NCBI RefSeq assembly: GCF_029916425.1
Contig: NZ_JAHAVQ010000003.1
Coordinates: 150,889 to 214,888 of the forward strand
Reading direction: 5' to 3'
Origin: Liquorilactobacillus sicerae
GTDB lineage: Bacteria; Bacillota; Bacilli; Lactobacillales; Lactobacillaceae
Length of the DNA: 64,000 nucleotides
Made by a program: the position numbers and the translations under genes. Each line of letters begins with the position of its first letter. The first letter of the stretch is position 1. Positions 10,021-18,739 of this stretch are shown piece after piece. The notes beneath the pieces are model-generated. The model was given only the letters and a program-made list of their open reading frames with translations. It did no database searches and had not been told where the DNA came from.

Positions 10021-10881
10021 ATGCAACAAGGTCAGCCAAGTTTATCATTTGAAGTCTTCCCGCCTAAAAACCGAATTGAAGATCGGCTAGCTTTTCAACA
10101 ATTACTGCAACAGCTTACTGATCTCAACCCAGCTTTTATTAGTGTTGCTAACAGCAATCATTGGCTTAACTTTAAGACTTCTACCTTAGCAATTGCTGAT
10201 AGTATTCAAACAGATTTTCAACTGCCAGCGATGATTCACCTTGCCGCTCGATATATTTCTCGAAAGCAAATTTTACAACTTCTGCCAGAATTAAAAGCCG
10301 TCAAAGTCAAAAATATTTTAGTGATCCGCGGTGACTCAACACCAGGATTGACTGATCAAGGCGACTTCAACCATGCCAGTGATTTAATTAAATTTATCAA
10401 GGATCATGATTGCAGTTTCAAAATTTCTGCTGCTTGCTATCCTGAAAAACATCCAGAAGCTCAAAACTTATCAACAGATATTGATTATTTAAAGCAAAAG
10501 GTCGCCGCTGGTTGTGACTTTTTAATTAGCCAAACTTTTTTTACTAATGAACTGTTTTATCACTTCCAAACTATTTGTAATAAAGCTGGTATCAAAATTC
10601 CAATTTTAGCTGGCATTATGCCGCTTAGCAATCGCAATCAAGTTATACGCTTTTTGCAAAAGAACAACTTAGTTTTGCCGCCTAAGCTACAAAAAATGTT
10701 TGCAGCTTTTCAGATGAATGCTACTGCTTTCAAACAGGCAGGTATCCAATTCACAGTTGAACAAATCACCGATTTACTCAACCACCAAGTTGCTGGAATC
10801 CATCTTTACACACTCAATCATTTAGAAATAACGCAGCAAATCTGTCAGGCAACTCAAGGACAATTTACCAAATTAAAATAA
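10021..10881 (+). CDS. metF: Methylenetetrahydrofolate reductase (MetF family)
   Basis: FAD-dependent TIM-barrel enzyme that makes 5-methyl-tetrahydrofolate for methionine synthesis. Diagnostic segments are LSFEVFPPKN at the N-terminus, MIHLAARYISRKQI, KNILVIRGDS, AACYPEKHPEA and CDFLISQTFF. The 286-residue length fits MetF. The start at 10021 is preferred because AAAGGA lies 9 nt upstream; the ATG at 10012 abuts that site. No methionine synthase is adjacent, so the methyl acceptor step must be elsewhere. Confidence 0.9.
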   Translation: MQQGQPSLSFEVFPPKNRIEDRLAFQQLLQQLTDLNPAFISVANSNHWLNFKTSTLAIADSIQTDFQLPAMIHLAARYISRKQILQLLPELKAVKVKNILVIRGDSTPGLTDQGDFNHASDLIKFIKDHDCSFKISAACYPEKHPEAQNLSTDIDYLKQKVAAGCDFLISQTFFTNELFYHFQTICNKAGIKIPILAGIMPLSNRNQVIRFLQKNNLVLPPKLQKMFAAFQMNATAFKQAGIQFTVEQITDLLNHQVAGIHLYTLNHLEITQQICQATQGQFTKLK

Positions 10882-10906
10882 TTTATTTTTAGCTTAAGTT
10901 ATAAAA

Positions 10907-10946
10907 GCTTAAAAGAGTGAGAAAATCAAATTTTCTCACTCTTTTA
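10907..10946. terminator. Bidirectional terminator between metF and the GshF-like gene
   Basis: A 16-bp perfect stem (10911-10926 and 10930-10945) with a CAA loop has T-rich DNA on both sides. It serves the convergent genes. Confidence 0.88.
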
Positions 10947-10947
10947 A

Positions 10948-13014
10948 TTATTTTTTATTCGCAAATAATTGCTCTAAAATTAGCTTGCCGAGTGGACGCC
11001 TTGGTCCAAGCTTGACTTGCCGCAGCAAATTTAAATCGACAGTTTGATGGGCTGACAAAAAATACAGTTGATCAGCAGCTTGCAACTTAAATGGACGATA
11101 AATATTGGGGATGATCACATCTAGTACCCCACTTTTCATGCCTAAAGCCGCCGCTAATCGTTTGATGGCAGTTAAATATGATCGATCGATTTCTTGACTG
11201 ACTTCTAAATACTCTTCACCAGTTTGACTGCTGCTGTCATAACGCAGTAATAACTGAACTCCTCTTGGTAGAATGTCAGTTAACTGATATCCCTGATCAT
11301 CAATCGTTTGCTGCTGCAATTTAGCAAACGGAAATGCTCGTTGCTGTTGTTTGAAAAGCAGTTGTTTGTGTTCAATCAATTGTCCAAGCGTTGCGCGACC
11401 ATCACCAACAATTTGTTGTGGCAAACGTTCAACAATCGTGATTGGTTTTTGAGCAACTAGCAAAATCCGATAACAACCACCGGCTTGCATTTGCTGCAAC
11501 AAGCAAGCCCGATCTTGCTGCAAGATTTGTTTGACAAAAGGCCAAAGTTGCTCCTTTCGAAGCGGTAAACGAAAAGCCCAGGCTGAACGCTGATATCTGC
11601 CTTTGATTGCCAAGGCCGAGGCAGCCAATTGTGGGTAAAGACGTTCAAAATCTGTTTGCCTTTTGATCTGCCATTGCATTGGGATCTGAAAACCAGCTGC
11701 AGCTGCCAACTGACTGGCAAGCAGCCGATCACGCCAGCAGCGTTGAGTTAAATTGCCAGCTGTATCAACTAAAAAACCGTCGCCGATCAACTGACCTTCG
11801 ATTTTGATCAGATGTTCAGTCCCTGACAAAAGTTGATAGCTTTTGCCTTCAGCTAAAGCAGCTGCCAAGACTTCCAGTGAGTTACTATCAGCCAATTCAT
11901 GCTGCTGCCAGCTGGTTGTTAACTTATCAAGTGATTTTTGAGCTAGTTGCCAAGTCTTGATTTCAGTCCTACCACTCAAACGCAACAGCTGCCCGCTTTT
12001 GGTTTGAGTTCCATCCTTGAACAGTTGACGCCAAGTTTGACACTCGGCTAACAACTGCTCAGCCGAGGAAAATTTTGCAATTTCAATCAACTCTGTCAGC
12101 TGATTGAATAACTTAAGGGACGTTTTTGTTTCAAGGATCGCTGCAAACGGATTGGCAGCTGCTTGCTGACCAGCTTTTTGAAATGCCTGTTTTAGCTGAA
12201 TTGTTAATTGATCATTGACCAAACCTGGTGCTAGCCAGAAATAAGTTGTTAGCAGCTGGAATAAATCTAAAGTTGCACCGGTAATTCCAACGGGACTAAA
12301 AGGATCAAGTTCTAATGACTGTAGTTCAATTCCGCCAATTACTTTGCGAGAACCACCTTTGGTCTTGATTTCGACAATCAAAGGTCGAAATGGCAAGCTT
12401 TGCCAATGCTGGTCTGTAAAATTCTGCACCATAAATTGAAAATCTGCTGGCCAGCGCTGAGTAAAATGGCGCAGCCAAAAACTGCTCTTAACCATTTTCC
12501 CATCAGTTGCGGGCGTTGATCCAGTTAAATAAGGCAATAGCCAAGAATTATTATTCAACTGTTGAATAATTTTTAAATAAACTTGCGCACGATAAGCCAA
12601 ATAGTCCAACTGCAAGGATTTAAACTTTTCTTGATAACTTTGCTGTAATAAAAATTCAGGCAACTGCCAACGCAACGTAATCCCATGATCGAACTGGCTG
12701 ACAGTTGAAAAAGGATTCAAAAAAACTTGACTACCTAAATTTTTTTGCAACAAAAGCGTGGTTAGCTTTAAACGTTGCAAAACGCCTTTTTTTGAAAGCC
12801 AGCCTGGTGTTTTGAGTAAAATTCCCCCGACAATTTTTTCAACTGGCTGCAAATCCTCTCCTTGTGCCTTGGTTAAAAACTCTCCTAAATTTTCAACTGG
12901 CTGCGCTGGCTGTTTTTCAAGCTGACGCTGTAACAAAACTTGCCAACGCAAATTAGCTGTAGCAGCCAGTAATTGGTTCTCCTGTAGCCATGTCCCTAAA
13001 TCATCAAATTGCAT
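10948..13014 (-). CDS. Degenerate GshF-like protein (glutamate-cysteine ligase / ATP-grasp)
   Basis: 688 residues that align by eye to bifunctional glutathione synthetase GshF (about 750). The ligase part shows GITLRWQLP, LLPYLTGSTPATDG (about 164-172) and GIELQSLELDPFSPVGI. The C-terminal ATP-grasp part shows ERLPQQIVGDGRATL (about 529-543) and LLRYDSSSQTG (about 589-599). Several usual residues are absent: the N-terminal glutamate-binding part is shortened by about 60 residues; the glycine-rich ATP loop reads KGRYQRSAWAF; the acidic EEF...E-YR block reads QQMQAGGCYR; and STGGDS reads SQTGEE. It is unusually rich in Q and L. The start at 13014 has GGAGG 8 nt upstream. It may be a pseudo-enzyme or have another ligase activity; glutathione synthesis is doubtful. 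Confidence 0.7.
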   Translation of the reverse strand: MQFDDLGTWLQENQLLAATANLRWQVLLQRQLEKQPAQPVENLGEFLTKAQGEDLQPVEKIVGGILLKTPGWLSKKGVLQRLKLTTLLLQKNLGSQVFLNPFSTVSQFDHGITLRWQLPEFLLQQSYQEKFKSLQLDYLAYRAQVYLKIIQQLNNNSWLLPYLTGSTPATDGKMVKSSFWLRHFTQRWPADFQFMVQNFTDQHWQSLPFRPLIVEIKTKGGSRKVIGGIELQSLELDPFSPVGITGATLDLFQLLTTYFWLAPGLVNDQLTIQLKQAFQKAGQQAAANPFAAILETKTSLKLFNQLTELIEIAKFSSAEQLLAECQTWRQLFKDGTQTKSGQLLRLSGRTEIKTWQLAQKSLDKLTTSWQQHELADSNSLEVLAAALAEGKSYQLLSGTEHLIKIEGQLIGDGFLVDTAGNLTQRCWRDRLLASQLAAAAGFQIPMQWQIKRQTDFERLYPQLAASALAIKGRYQRSAWAFRLPLRKEQLWPFVKQILQQDRACLLQQMQAGGCYRILLVAQKPITIVERLPQQIVGDGRATLGQLIEHKQLLFKQQQRAFPFAKLQQQTIDDQGYQLTDILPRGVQLLLRYDSSSQTGEEYLEVSQEIDRSYLTAIKRLAAALGMKSGVLDVIIPNIYRPFKLQAADQLYFLSAHQTVDLNLLRQVKLGPRRPLGKLILEQLFANKK

Positions 13015-13082
13015 CCCAACAGCCTCCATTTATCAAACTCAAAACTATTATACCAAATTTAATTTGACAAAAATCAAACTTA

Positions 13083-13110
13083 ACTGACAAGTTGCAGTCA
13101 ATGCTATAAT
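13083..13110 (+). promoter_or_regulatory. Promoter of rarA
   Basis: TGCTATAAT at 13102-13110 is a consensus extended -10 element, with a weak CTGACA 15 nt upstream. The predicted 160-nt leader holds a hairpin (CATTAAAT at 13137-13144 with ATTTAATG at 13159-13166). Confidence 0.55.
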
Positions 13111-13277
13111 TAAGTTGATCTAACTTAGTTGTAAATCATTAAATGCTTGTAGACTAATATTTAATGACGAGGCTCTTATTTTAAACAAAATTATTAGGAA
13201 TTGGTGATTTCTAAGCTAATCATTTAGTCAGATCAATTTACTCACAAAACCAATTTAACAGATGAAGGAGCATAACC

Positions 13278-14597
13278 ATGAATAAGCCACTTGCTTATCG
13301 AATGCGGCCGCGTTCAATTGATGAAGTGATCGGCCAGCAGCATTTGGTCGGTCCGGGTAAAATTATTCGTCGGATGGTCACGGCTAAAATGTTATCGTCA
13401 ATGATTCTTTATGGACCGCCTGGCACTGGTAAAACCAGTATTGCCAGTGCCATTGCTGGCTCAACCCAATATGCTTTGCGAACGGTCAACGCGGCAACTG
13501 ATTCAAAAAAAGAGCTGGAGGCGGTCGCAGCCGAAGCCAAGTTGAGTGGAACGGTAATCTTACTGCTCGATGAAATCCATCGCTTAACGAAACCTAAACA
13601 AGATTTTCTACTGCCCCATTTAGAGAGCGGACGAATTATTTTGATTGGTGCTACGACAGAAAACCCTTACATTGCAATCAGTCCAGCTATCCGCAGTCGA
13701 ACACAAATTTTTGAAGTCAAACCATTGAATGAAGGCGAAATCAAATTAGCCATTGACCGAGCTTTGGCTGACAAAGAACGTGGCTTAGGCCAATTAAAGA
13801 TCACTCTTGATCTACCGGCTAAAAATTTTTTGGCTCAAGCAACCCATGGTGATTTAAGAAGCGTCTTGAATGCCTTAGAACTGGCTGCTAAATCAACATC
13901 AACCAATCAGCAAGACAGGATCCATTTAACTTTGCCAGTTGTCGAAGAGTGTTTACAGCACAAAGCTTTAGTCCAGGATAAAGATGGTGATGCACATTAT
14001 GACGTGATTTCAGCCTTTCAAAAATCCATCCGCGGTTCAGATACTGACGCTGCCTTACATTACTTAGCCCGTTTGTTAGCTGCCGGCGATTTAATCAGTG
14101 CTGTTCGTCGATTGCTGACAATTGCTTACGAGGATATTGGGCTTGCTAATCCCAATGCAGCGGCTCACACAGTTGCGGCAGTTACCGCGGCGGAAAAAAT
14201 TGGCTTGCCTGAAGCCCGAATTCCACTGGCAGCTGCCGTCATTGAACTATGTTTGTCACCAAAATCGAATGCAGCTATTTCAGCAATTGATCAGGCACTC
14301 GCTGATTTAAAAAAGGGAAATTATGGTGAAATCCCAGCCTATTTAAAAGATGCCCATTATCAAGGAGCTAAACAGCTAGGCCATGGACTTGATTATAAAT
14401 ACCCACATGATTTCGAACATGACTGGGTCGCACAACAATATTTGCCAAGCAGGTTAAAAAACCATTCATATTTTAAGCCCAAAGGCAACAGTCGCTATGA
14501 AGTAGCTCTAAAGGAACGTTACCAACGCTTAAAAGCTAGTCAGCAGCAACGACTTGCCGCACCCAAAAACCAAATTGAAAAAAAAGATAATTCGTGA
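13278..14597 (+). CDS. rarA: Replication-associated recombination protein RarA (MgsA)
   Basis: AAA+ ATPase of the RarA/WRNIP1 family acting at stalled replication forks. Walker A is GPPGTGKTS (about residues 46-54), Walker B LLLDEIHR (about 97), and sensor 1 GATTENP (about 120). The C-terminal tetramerisation domain (YLARLLAAGD.., EIPAYLKDAHY) is complete. The protein has 439 residues. GAAGGAG lies 7 nt before the ATG. The probable 6S RNA follows immediately, an arrangement seen in other lactobacilli. Confidence 0.95.
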   Translation: MNKPLAYRMRPRSIDEVIGQQHLVGPGKIIRRMVTAKMLSSMILYGPPGTGKTSIASAIAGSTQYALRTVNAATDSKKELEAVAAEAKLSGTVILLLDEIHRLTKPKQDFLLPHLESGRIILIGATTENPYIAISPAIRSRTQIFEVKPLNEGEIKLAIDRALADKERGLGQLKITLDLPAKNFLAQATHGDLRSVLNALELAAKSTSTNQQDRIHLTLPVVEECLQHKALVQDKDGDAHYDVISAFQKSIRGSDTDAALHYLARLLAAGDLISAVRRLLTIAYEDIGLANPNAAAHTVAAVTAAEKIGLPEARIPLAAAVIELCLSPKSNAAISAIDQALADLKKGNYGEIPAYLKDAHYQGAKQLGHGLDYKYPHDFEHDWVAQQYLPSRLKNHSYFKPKGNSRYEVALKERYQRLKASQQQRLAAPKNQIEKKDNS

Positions 14598-14612
14598 TAA
14601 AATTAATGCAAA

Positions 14613-14812
14613 TCTGGAATGTGCGCATTATCTCAACATGTAAGGTTGACCGAACACCTAACATTTTGGTTTCTGGAATGATTTATTAATAACAGGCCTA
14701 CCTGATAGGAAGTTAGCGGTAAGTCTACTGGACACCCCCTGCTTTGACAGCGGGTTCAACTACAGAGATGATTAACGGCATTAAACGGATGCGGGGCTGT
14801 AACGAAACCAAT
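14613..14812 (+). ncRNA. ssrS: Probable 6S RNA
   Basis: The 267-nt gap after rarA has no ORF but can fold as one long interrupted rod. CGCAT pairs with ATGCG (near 14622 and 14790), ATCTC with GAGAT, GTTGACC with GGGTTCAAC, and CCTAAC with GTTAGCGG. This layout, about 190-200 nt long, fits 6S RNA, which binds RNA polymerase as a promoter mimic. A terminator follows at once. The location beside rarA also fits. Ends are approximate and a covariance-model match has not been run. Confidence 0.6.
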
Positions 14813-14840
14813 TGTTTTGTTGTCAGCCCTTTTATTTAAT
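14793..14840 (+). terminator. Terminator of the 6S RNA unit
   Basis: GGGCTG/CAGCCC plus ACGAAAC/GTTTTGT form a long hairpin (14794-14830) followed by TTTTATTT. Confidence 0.75.
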
Positions 14841-14864
14841 AAAATTTAGTATGAAAGGCCTAAC

Positions 14865-15161
14865 ATGAATTCTCTAATTTATACTTTAACAATTATTTTA
14901 ATCATTATTTTATTCATTCTTGGAGGCTATTTGTTACGCCATCGAAGATTTAACCTTTTAACACAGCAACAGGTCAACAATCAATCTTCAATCAAACTTT
15001 TAAGCTGGATCGGCAGTTTGTTGATTATTTTAGCTGTCATAACATTGGGGGTTTTGCTTGCTCAAAAAATTGTTTTTCTAGTAGCAATGCTAATCATCGA
15101 CGCTATTTTTGTCACACTGTTGCCATTCATTATCTTAATCTTCTTTCCAAAAAATAACTAA
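14865..15161 (+). CDS. Small membrane protein, unknown function
   Basis: 98 residues with three hydrophobic segments (about residues 5-23, 45-67 and 70-93) separated by a short basic loop (RHRRFNLLTQQQ) and an HRR-type positive patch. There is no signal peptide cleavage site or catalytic motif. AAAGG lies 6 nt before the ATG. It lies alone between the 6S RNA and uspA and I do not recognise the family. Confidence 0.75.
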   Translation: MNSLIYTLTIILIIILFILGGYLLRHRRFNLLTQQQVNNQSSIKLLSWIGSLLIILAVITLGVLLAQKIVFLVAMLIIDAIFVTLLPFIILIFFPKNN

Positions 15162-15229
15162 ATTTTTAGTTTTGTAAATTTTGACGAAATAACGTACAAT
15201 AGAGTTGAATAATAGAAAGGGTGATAACT

Positions 15230-15718
15230 ATGCTACAACAATATAACAACATCTTAGTACCAATTGATGGTTCAAAAGAGGCTGAACTAGCTTTTAAAAA
15301 AGCTGTGGCAGTGACTCGCCGTAATGGTGACAGTGCTAAGCTTCATTTGCTGCATGTTGTTGACACGCGGGCTTTCCAAAATATTTCCAGTTTTGACACG
15401 GCAATGGTTGAACAAGTTACTGAAACCGCTAAAAAGACGCTGGAAAATTATGTTGCAGAAGCACAAAAGGCTGGTTTAAAAAACGTTGATTATTCAATCG
15501 AATACGGCGCTCCTAAAGTAATTATTGCTAAGGAAACCCCGGCAGATAAAGATATTGATTTAATTATGATCGGGGCAACTGGTTTAAATGCCGTTGAACG
15601 TTTGTTAATTGGTTCAGTTACTGAATACGTAACGCGGACAGCTGCTTGTGATGTTCTGGTAGTTAGGACCGACTTAGATAATAAACCCGTTTTAAATGAG
15701 AAGAAATCGAAGAAATAA
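15230..15718 (+). CDS. Universal stress protein, UspA family
   Basis: Single Usp domain of 162 residues. It begins NNILVPIDGSKEAELAF and carries the ATP-binding motif GATGLNAVERLLIGSVTEYV (about residues 117-136) with the G-2x-G-9x-G(S/T) pattern. The start at 15230 follows AAAGGGTGA; a GTG nine bases upstream lies inside that ribosome site. Usp proteins of this type bind ATP and respond to stress, but the target is unknown. It is a single-gene unit with its own terminator. Confidence 0.93.
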   Translation: MLQQYNNILVPIDGSKEAELAFKKAVAVTRRNGDSAKLHLLHVVDTRAFQNISSFDTAMVEQVTETAKKTLENYVAEAQKAGLKNVDYSIEYGAPKVIIAKETPADKDIDLIMIGATGLNAVERLLIGSVTEYVTRTAACDVLVVRTDLDNKPVLNEKKSKK

Positions 15719-15769
15719 TCGTCGTTTATCACAGTTTGATTTTGCTTAAAAGTTTTACATTGACAACAA

Positions 15770-15820
15770 ATGGTCAGTTAACCACAGCCCCAGGGCAAAT
15801 TGATTAACTGACCATCTTTA
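15770..15820 (+). terminator. Terminator between uspA and ddl
   Basis: TGGTCAGTTAA (15771-15781) pairs with TTAACTGACCA (15804-15814), a perfect 11-bp stem with a 22-nt loop, followed by TCTTTATT. It may also serve the converging ddl. Confidence 0.7.
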
Positions 15821-15845
15821 TTAAATGTTTTTTTGATTGAAACGA

Positions 15846-16988
15846 CTAATCGTTAACTTTTTTAATTGAATTCGGCAATTTTTCCTGACCTAATTCAACG
15901 AAATCATAATGTAGTTTTGCACTGTCATTAAATTCCTCAATTGCCAATTGAATCAATCTATCAAGCAATTCACTATAACCAATGCCGCTAACCTTCCATA
16001 ATTGCGGATAGAGTGAAATATTCGTAAAACCAGGCAATGTATTAGCTTCACCAAAATAAGGAACATCATTTTGATCAACTAAAAAATCCATCCGGGCCAA
16101 CCCACGATTATCGAGAACACGAAAAGCATCCAGTGACATTTGAGTAATTTCAGTTGCCAACTTGGCAGGCAAGTCAACTGGCAGGTCAAAAACAACACCT
16201 GAAGCATCCACAAATTTATTATTATAATCATAAAACTTGTCAGTAGCTGGTACTTCAATGCCGCCAAGTTTGGATGCTTCGGCCACTCGATTGCCCAAAA
16301 CTGAACATTCAATTTCCCGCGGATGCTCAATGGCTTCTTCAATCATCACCTTATAATCATATTGGAATGCATCAGCAAGCGCTTGGTCAAACTCAAGCTG
16401 ATCGGCAACTTTATGAATTCCAACTGATGACCCCTGACGTGCAGGTTTAATAAACAATATCTTACCTAATTTTTCACTACAACTTTGATAAGTAAATTCT
16501 GATTTGGTCTCCGGAGTCGCCACGACATATTTAGTATTTCGAATGCCATGAAGGGTTAGCAACTGTTTAGTCAGATCTTTATCAAAAGAAACTCCTGAAG
16601 AAGTGATCCCACTGCCGACCCAAGGTTTATTTAATAATCTAAATAAGCCCTGAACAGTTCCATCTTCACCCATATTGCCATGGATCACTGGCAAAAAGAC
16701 ATCAATATCTTTGACCTCGGAAATATTTTGAATATTGGCCAATGGATTGGAAAAATCAACGTTTGGCATGATTCCCGCTAATACCTGATCTTCCGGCTCC
16801 CCATTAAAGATCCGCATTGAATCCTGATTACCTAATAAATAACCATTTTTGGCAAACATGAAAACTGAAACGTCGTATTTGTTTTTGTCTAAACCATCAT
16901 AAACATTATGAGCTGATCTTTTTGAGACATCATGTTCAGATGAATTACCGCCAAAAAAAAGCGCAATGTGTAATTTCTTTTTTCCCAT
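15846..16988 (-). CDS. ddl: D-Alanine ligase Ddl, D-Ala-D-Lac type by active-site residue
   Basis: ATP-grasp enzyme that makes the terminal dipeptide or depsipeptide of the peptidoglycan stem. Motifs are FFGGNSSEHDVSKRSAHN, PVIHGNMGEDGTVQG, the ATP-grasp core FIKPARQGSSVG and the metal site RMDFLVD...GEANTLPGFT. At the residue that sets specificity (E. coli DdlB Tyr216, in YDYEAKY) this protein has Phe259, in YDYNNKF (codon 16212-16214). Phe here marks the D-Ala-D-Lac ligases of vancomycin-resistant Leuconostoc and lactobacilli. The start at 16988 gives 380 residues; an ATG at 17000 abuts AGGA, so 16988 is preferred but not certain. Confidence 0.94.
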   Translation of the reverse strand: MGKKKLHIALFFGGNSSEHDVSKRSAHNVYDGLDKNKYDVSVFMFAKNGYLLGNQDSMRIFNGEPEDQVLAGIMPNVDFSNPLANIQNISEVKDIDVFLPVIHGNMGEDGTVQGLFRLLNKPWVGSGITSSGVSFDKDLTKQLLTLHGIRNTKYVVATPETKSEFTYQSCSEKLGKILFIKPARQGSSVGIHKVADQLEFDQALADAFQYDYKVMIEEAIEHPREIECSVLGNRVAEASKLGGIEVPATDKFYDYNNKFVDASGVVFDLPVDLPAKLATEITQMSLDAFRVLDNRGLARMDFLVDQNDVPYFGEANTLPGFTNISLYPQLWKVSGIGYSELLDRLIQLAIEEFNDSAKLHYDFVELGQEKLPNSIKKVND

Positions 16989-17111
16989 TGTATATTCCAT
17001 TCCTATCAAGATTTTCTTATTATACGGCTGGATTTATTATACTATAACAAATTGCTTAATGTACAGTAAAATAAAATTTACCTTTTGCATCATACCATGA
17101 AACAAACCATT

Positions 17112-17140
17112 TTGTCAGTAATTAAGGTAAATTTTATAAT
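17112..17140 (+). promoter_or_regulatory. Promoter of the polyphosphate operon
   Basis: TTGTCA (17112-17117) and TATAAT (17135-17140) are separated by 17 nt, close to sigma-A consensus, about 90 nt before the first gene. Confidence 0.75.
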
Positions 17141-17230
17141 TTTACAGAATTTTTTCATTCTATCTTCCTTCTACATGTTAGAATTAACTTAAAGAGCTCT
17201 TTAACCAGCTAAACTCATGAGGTGAGGTCA

Positions 17231-18739
17231 ATGGCAAACAAGTTATTTGGTGTAATTTATTTAACACCTAGACAAATCAAATTATCGATTATCGACTTAA
17301 AGACTTTGAAATTGGTTGAAAATGCCAATGGATATTTCTTTCAACCGACTGATGATCATTATCCGCAAAATGCCGGTTTGATTTCCGAAAAGTTAAAGGG
17401 ATTTCAGCGCTTGCTAAAAGATTATGGCGTTAAAAATTATCGACTTTGGGGAAACCAGCAGTCATTAGATGATGTAAGTACTCGTTATTTAGGTGAACAA
17501 ATTTTTGTCCGTAATAATATCCATGTTCACTGGCTAAATACCAGTCAACTAACTTATTATAAAGCAATCGGAATTATTACTCACCTTAATAACTTTAAAC
17601 AATTAACTGATAGTCAAACTTTTCTTTTAAGTCTAGGATCTGAAAAAGTTTCTCTTTCCCAGTTCAAATTAAAAAAATTCATTTCAACTTGGAATATTGA
17701 TCTTGGTTCAGCTCATTTGGAAGATTTGGCCAGTATTATTGATTTAAGTTCCAATGATCCAATTGAAGTTATTGATGATTATATTGGCAGTAAATTAGAA
17801 AACTTACGACATACTCTTGTTCGAAGTGACCAAACAGCTAATTTAATCCTACAAGATGCCAGTGCTTTAAGCCATAAATTCATCCCTTCAGAAAAAGATA
17901 CTGCTATTCTATCAGTTGCTAAGTTTCAACAATTATATGATATGGTGATCCACTCTTCGGAACAGTTTTTAATTGATTATTTTGATATTGATGAACATAT
18001 TGTTAATCGACTAAAACCTTATTTTATCTTGATTGAAAAGATGATTAAGTTGCTACGGGTGGAAAAAATAATTTTAAGCAATATTACTGTTTCTGATGGC
18101 TTAGCAATTGAACAAGCCAAAAAAAACCGTTATCTGAAACAAGATTTAAATGAAATCATCATTACTTCAGCTGAAAATATGGCTAACCGCTATTTAACGA
18201 GTCATTCACATCGAAAAATCGTAACTGATCTAGCTTTGCATATGTTTGACCAGCTCAAACAGCTCCATCACTTAGGTAAACGTGAACGGTTGCTGCTGCA
18301 AATCGCTGCAACTGTTGATGATGTTGGTAATTATATTAGTCAGCAAGGCCATTACCGACATTCAGCTTATATCTTAGAAGCCAACAAGATCATTGGCCTT
18401 TCTGACGAAGAGAATCAGTTGATTGCTGAGATATCCCGTTATCATAGCAGCGAGTCACCAGCCATCAATGAACCACATTTCCAGCGTTTAGCCCCCAATG
18501 TTCAAATGAAAGTTGCTAAACTTGCTGCTATTTTGCGTTTAGCGGATGCGTTAGATGATTCGCGGGAAGAAAAGATCCAAAAAATCTCAGTTTCACTGCA
18601 AACGGAACAACTAATTATCTATGCTTATGCTACACAAAATATTTCATTAGAAAAATGGTCTTTTAAAAATAAATCGACTCTTTTCACTGAAGTTTACGGA
18701 ATCAAACCTGTCTTGAAACAACGGAGGCGTTTAAATTGA
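17231..18739 (+). CDS. Ppx/GppA-like protein fused to an HD-type domain, active sites degenerate
   Basis: 502 residues, first gene of a ppk-ppx operon. The N-terminal half is arranged like exopolyphosphatase, but the first phosphate loop (DxGSNSxRL in PPX) reads VIYLTPRQIKL at 8-18 and the second (DxGGxS) reads LLSLGSEKVSL at 132-142. The C-terminal half resembles the HD domain of PPX, with HSH at 325-327 and HYRHSAYILE after it, but the metal HD pair reads VDDVG at 363-367. It overlaps ppk by 4 nt, so the two are co-translated. I infer a non-catalytic regulator or scaffold for PPK or PPX; a real exopolyphosphatase lies two genes on. The start at 17231 has GAGG 8 nt upstream. Confidence 0.78.
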   Translation: MANKLFGVIYLTPRQIKLSIIDLKTLKLVENANGYFFQPTDDHYPQNAGLISEKLKGFQRLLKDYGVKNYRLWGNQQSLDDVSTRYLGEQIFVRNNIHVHWLNTSQLTYYKAIGIITHLNNFKQLTDSQTFLLSLGSEKVSLSQFKLKKFISTWNIDLGSAHLEDLASIIDLSSNDPIEVIDDYIGSKLENLRHTLVRSDQTANLILQDASALSHKFIPSEKDTAILSVAKFQQLYDMVIHSSEQFLIDYFDIDEHIVNRLKPYFILIEKMIKLLRVEKIILSNITVSDGLAIEQAKKNRYLKQDLNEIIITSAENMANRYLTSHSHRKIVTDLALHMFDQLKQLHHLGKRERLLLQIAATVDDVGNYISQQGHYRHSAYILEANKIIGLSDEENQLIAEISRYHSSESPAINEPHFQRLAPNVQMKVAKLAAILRLADALDDSREEKIQKISVSLQTEQLIIYAYATQNISLEKWSFKNKSTLFTEVYGIKPVLKQRRRLN

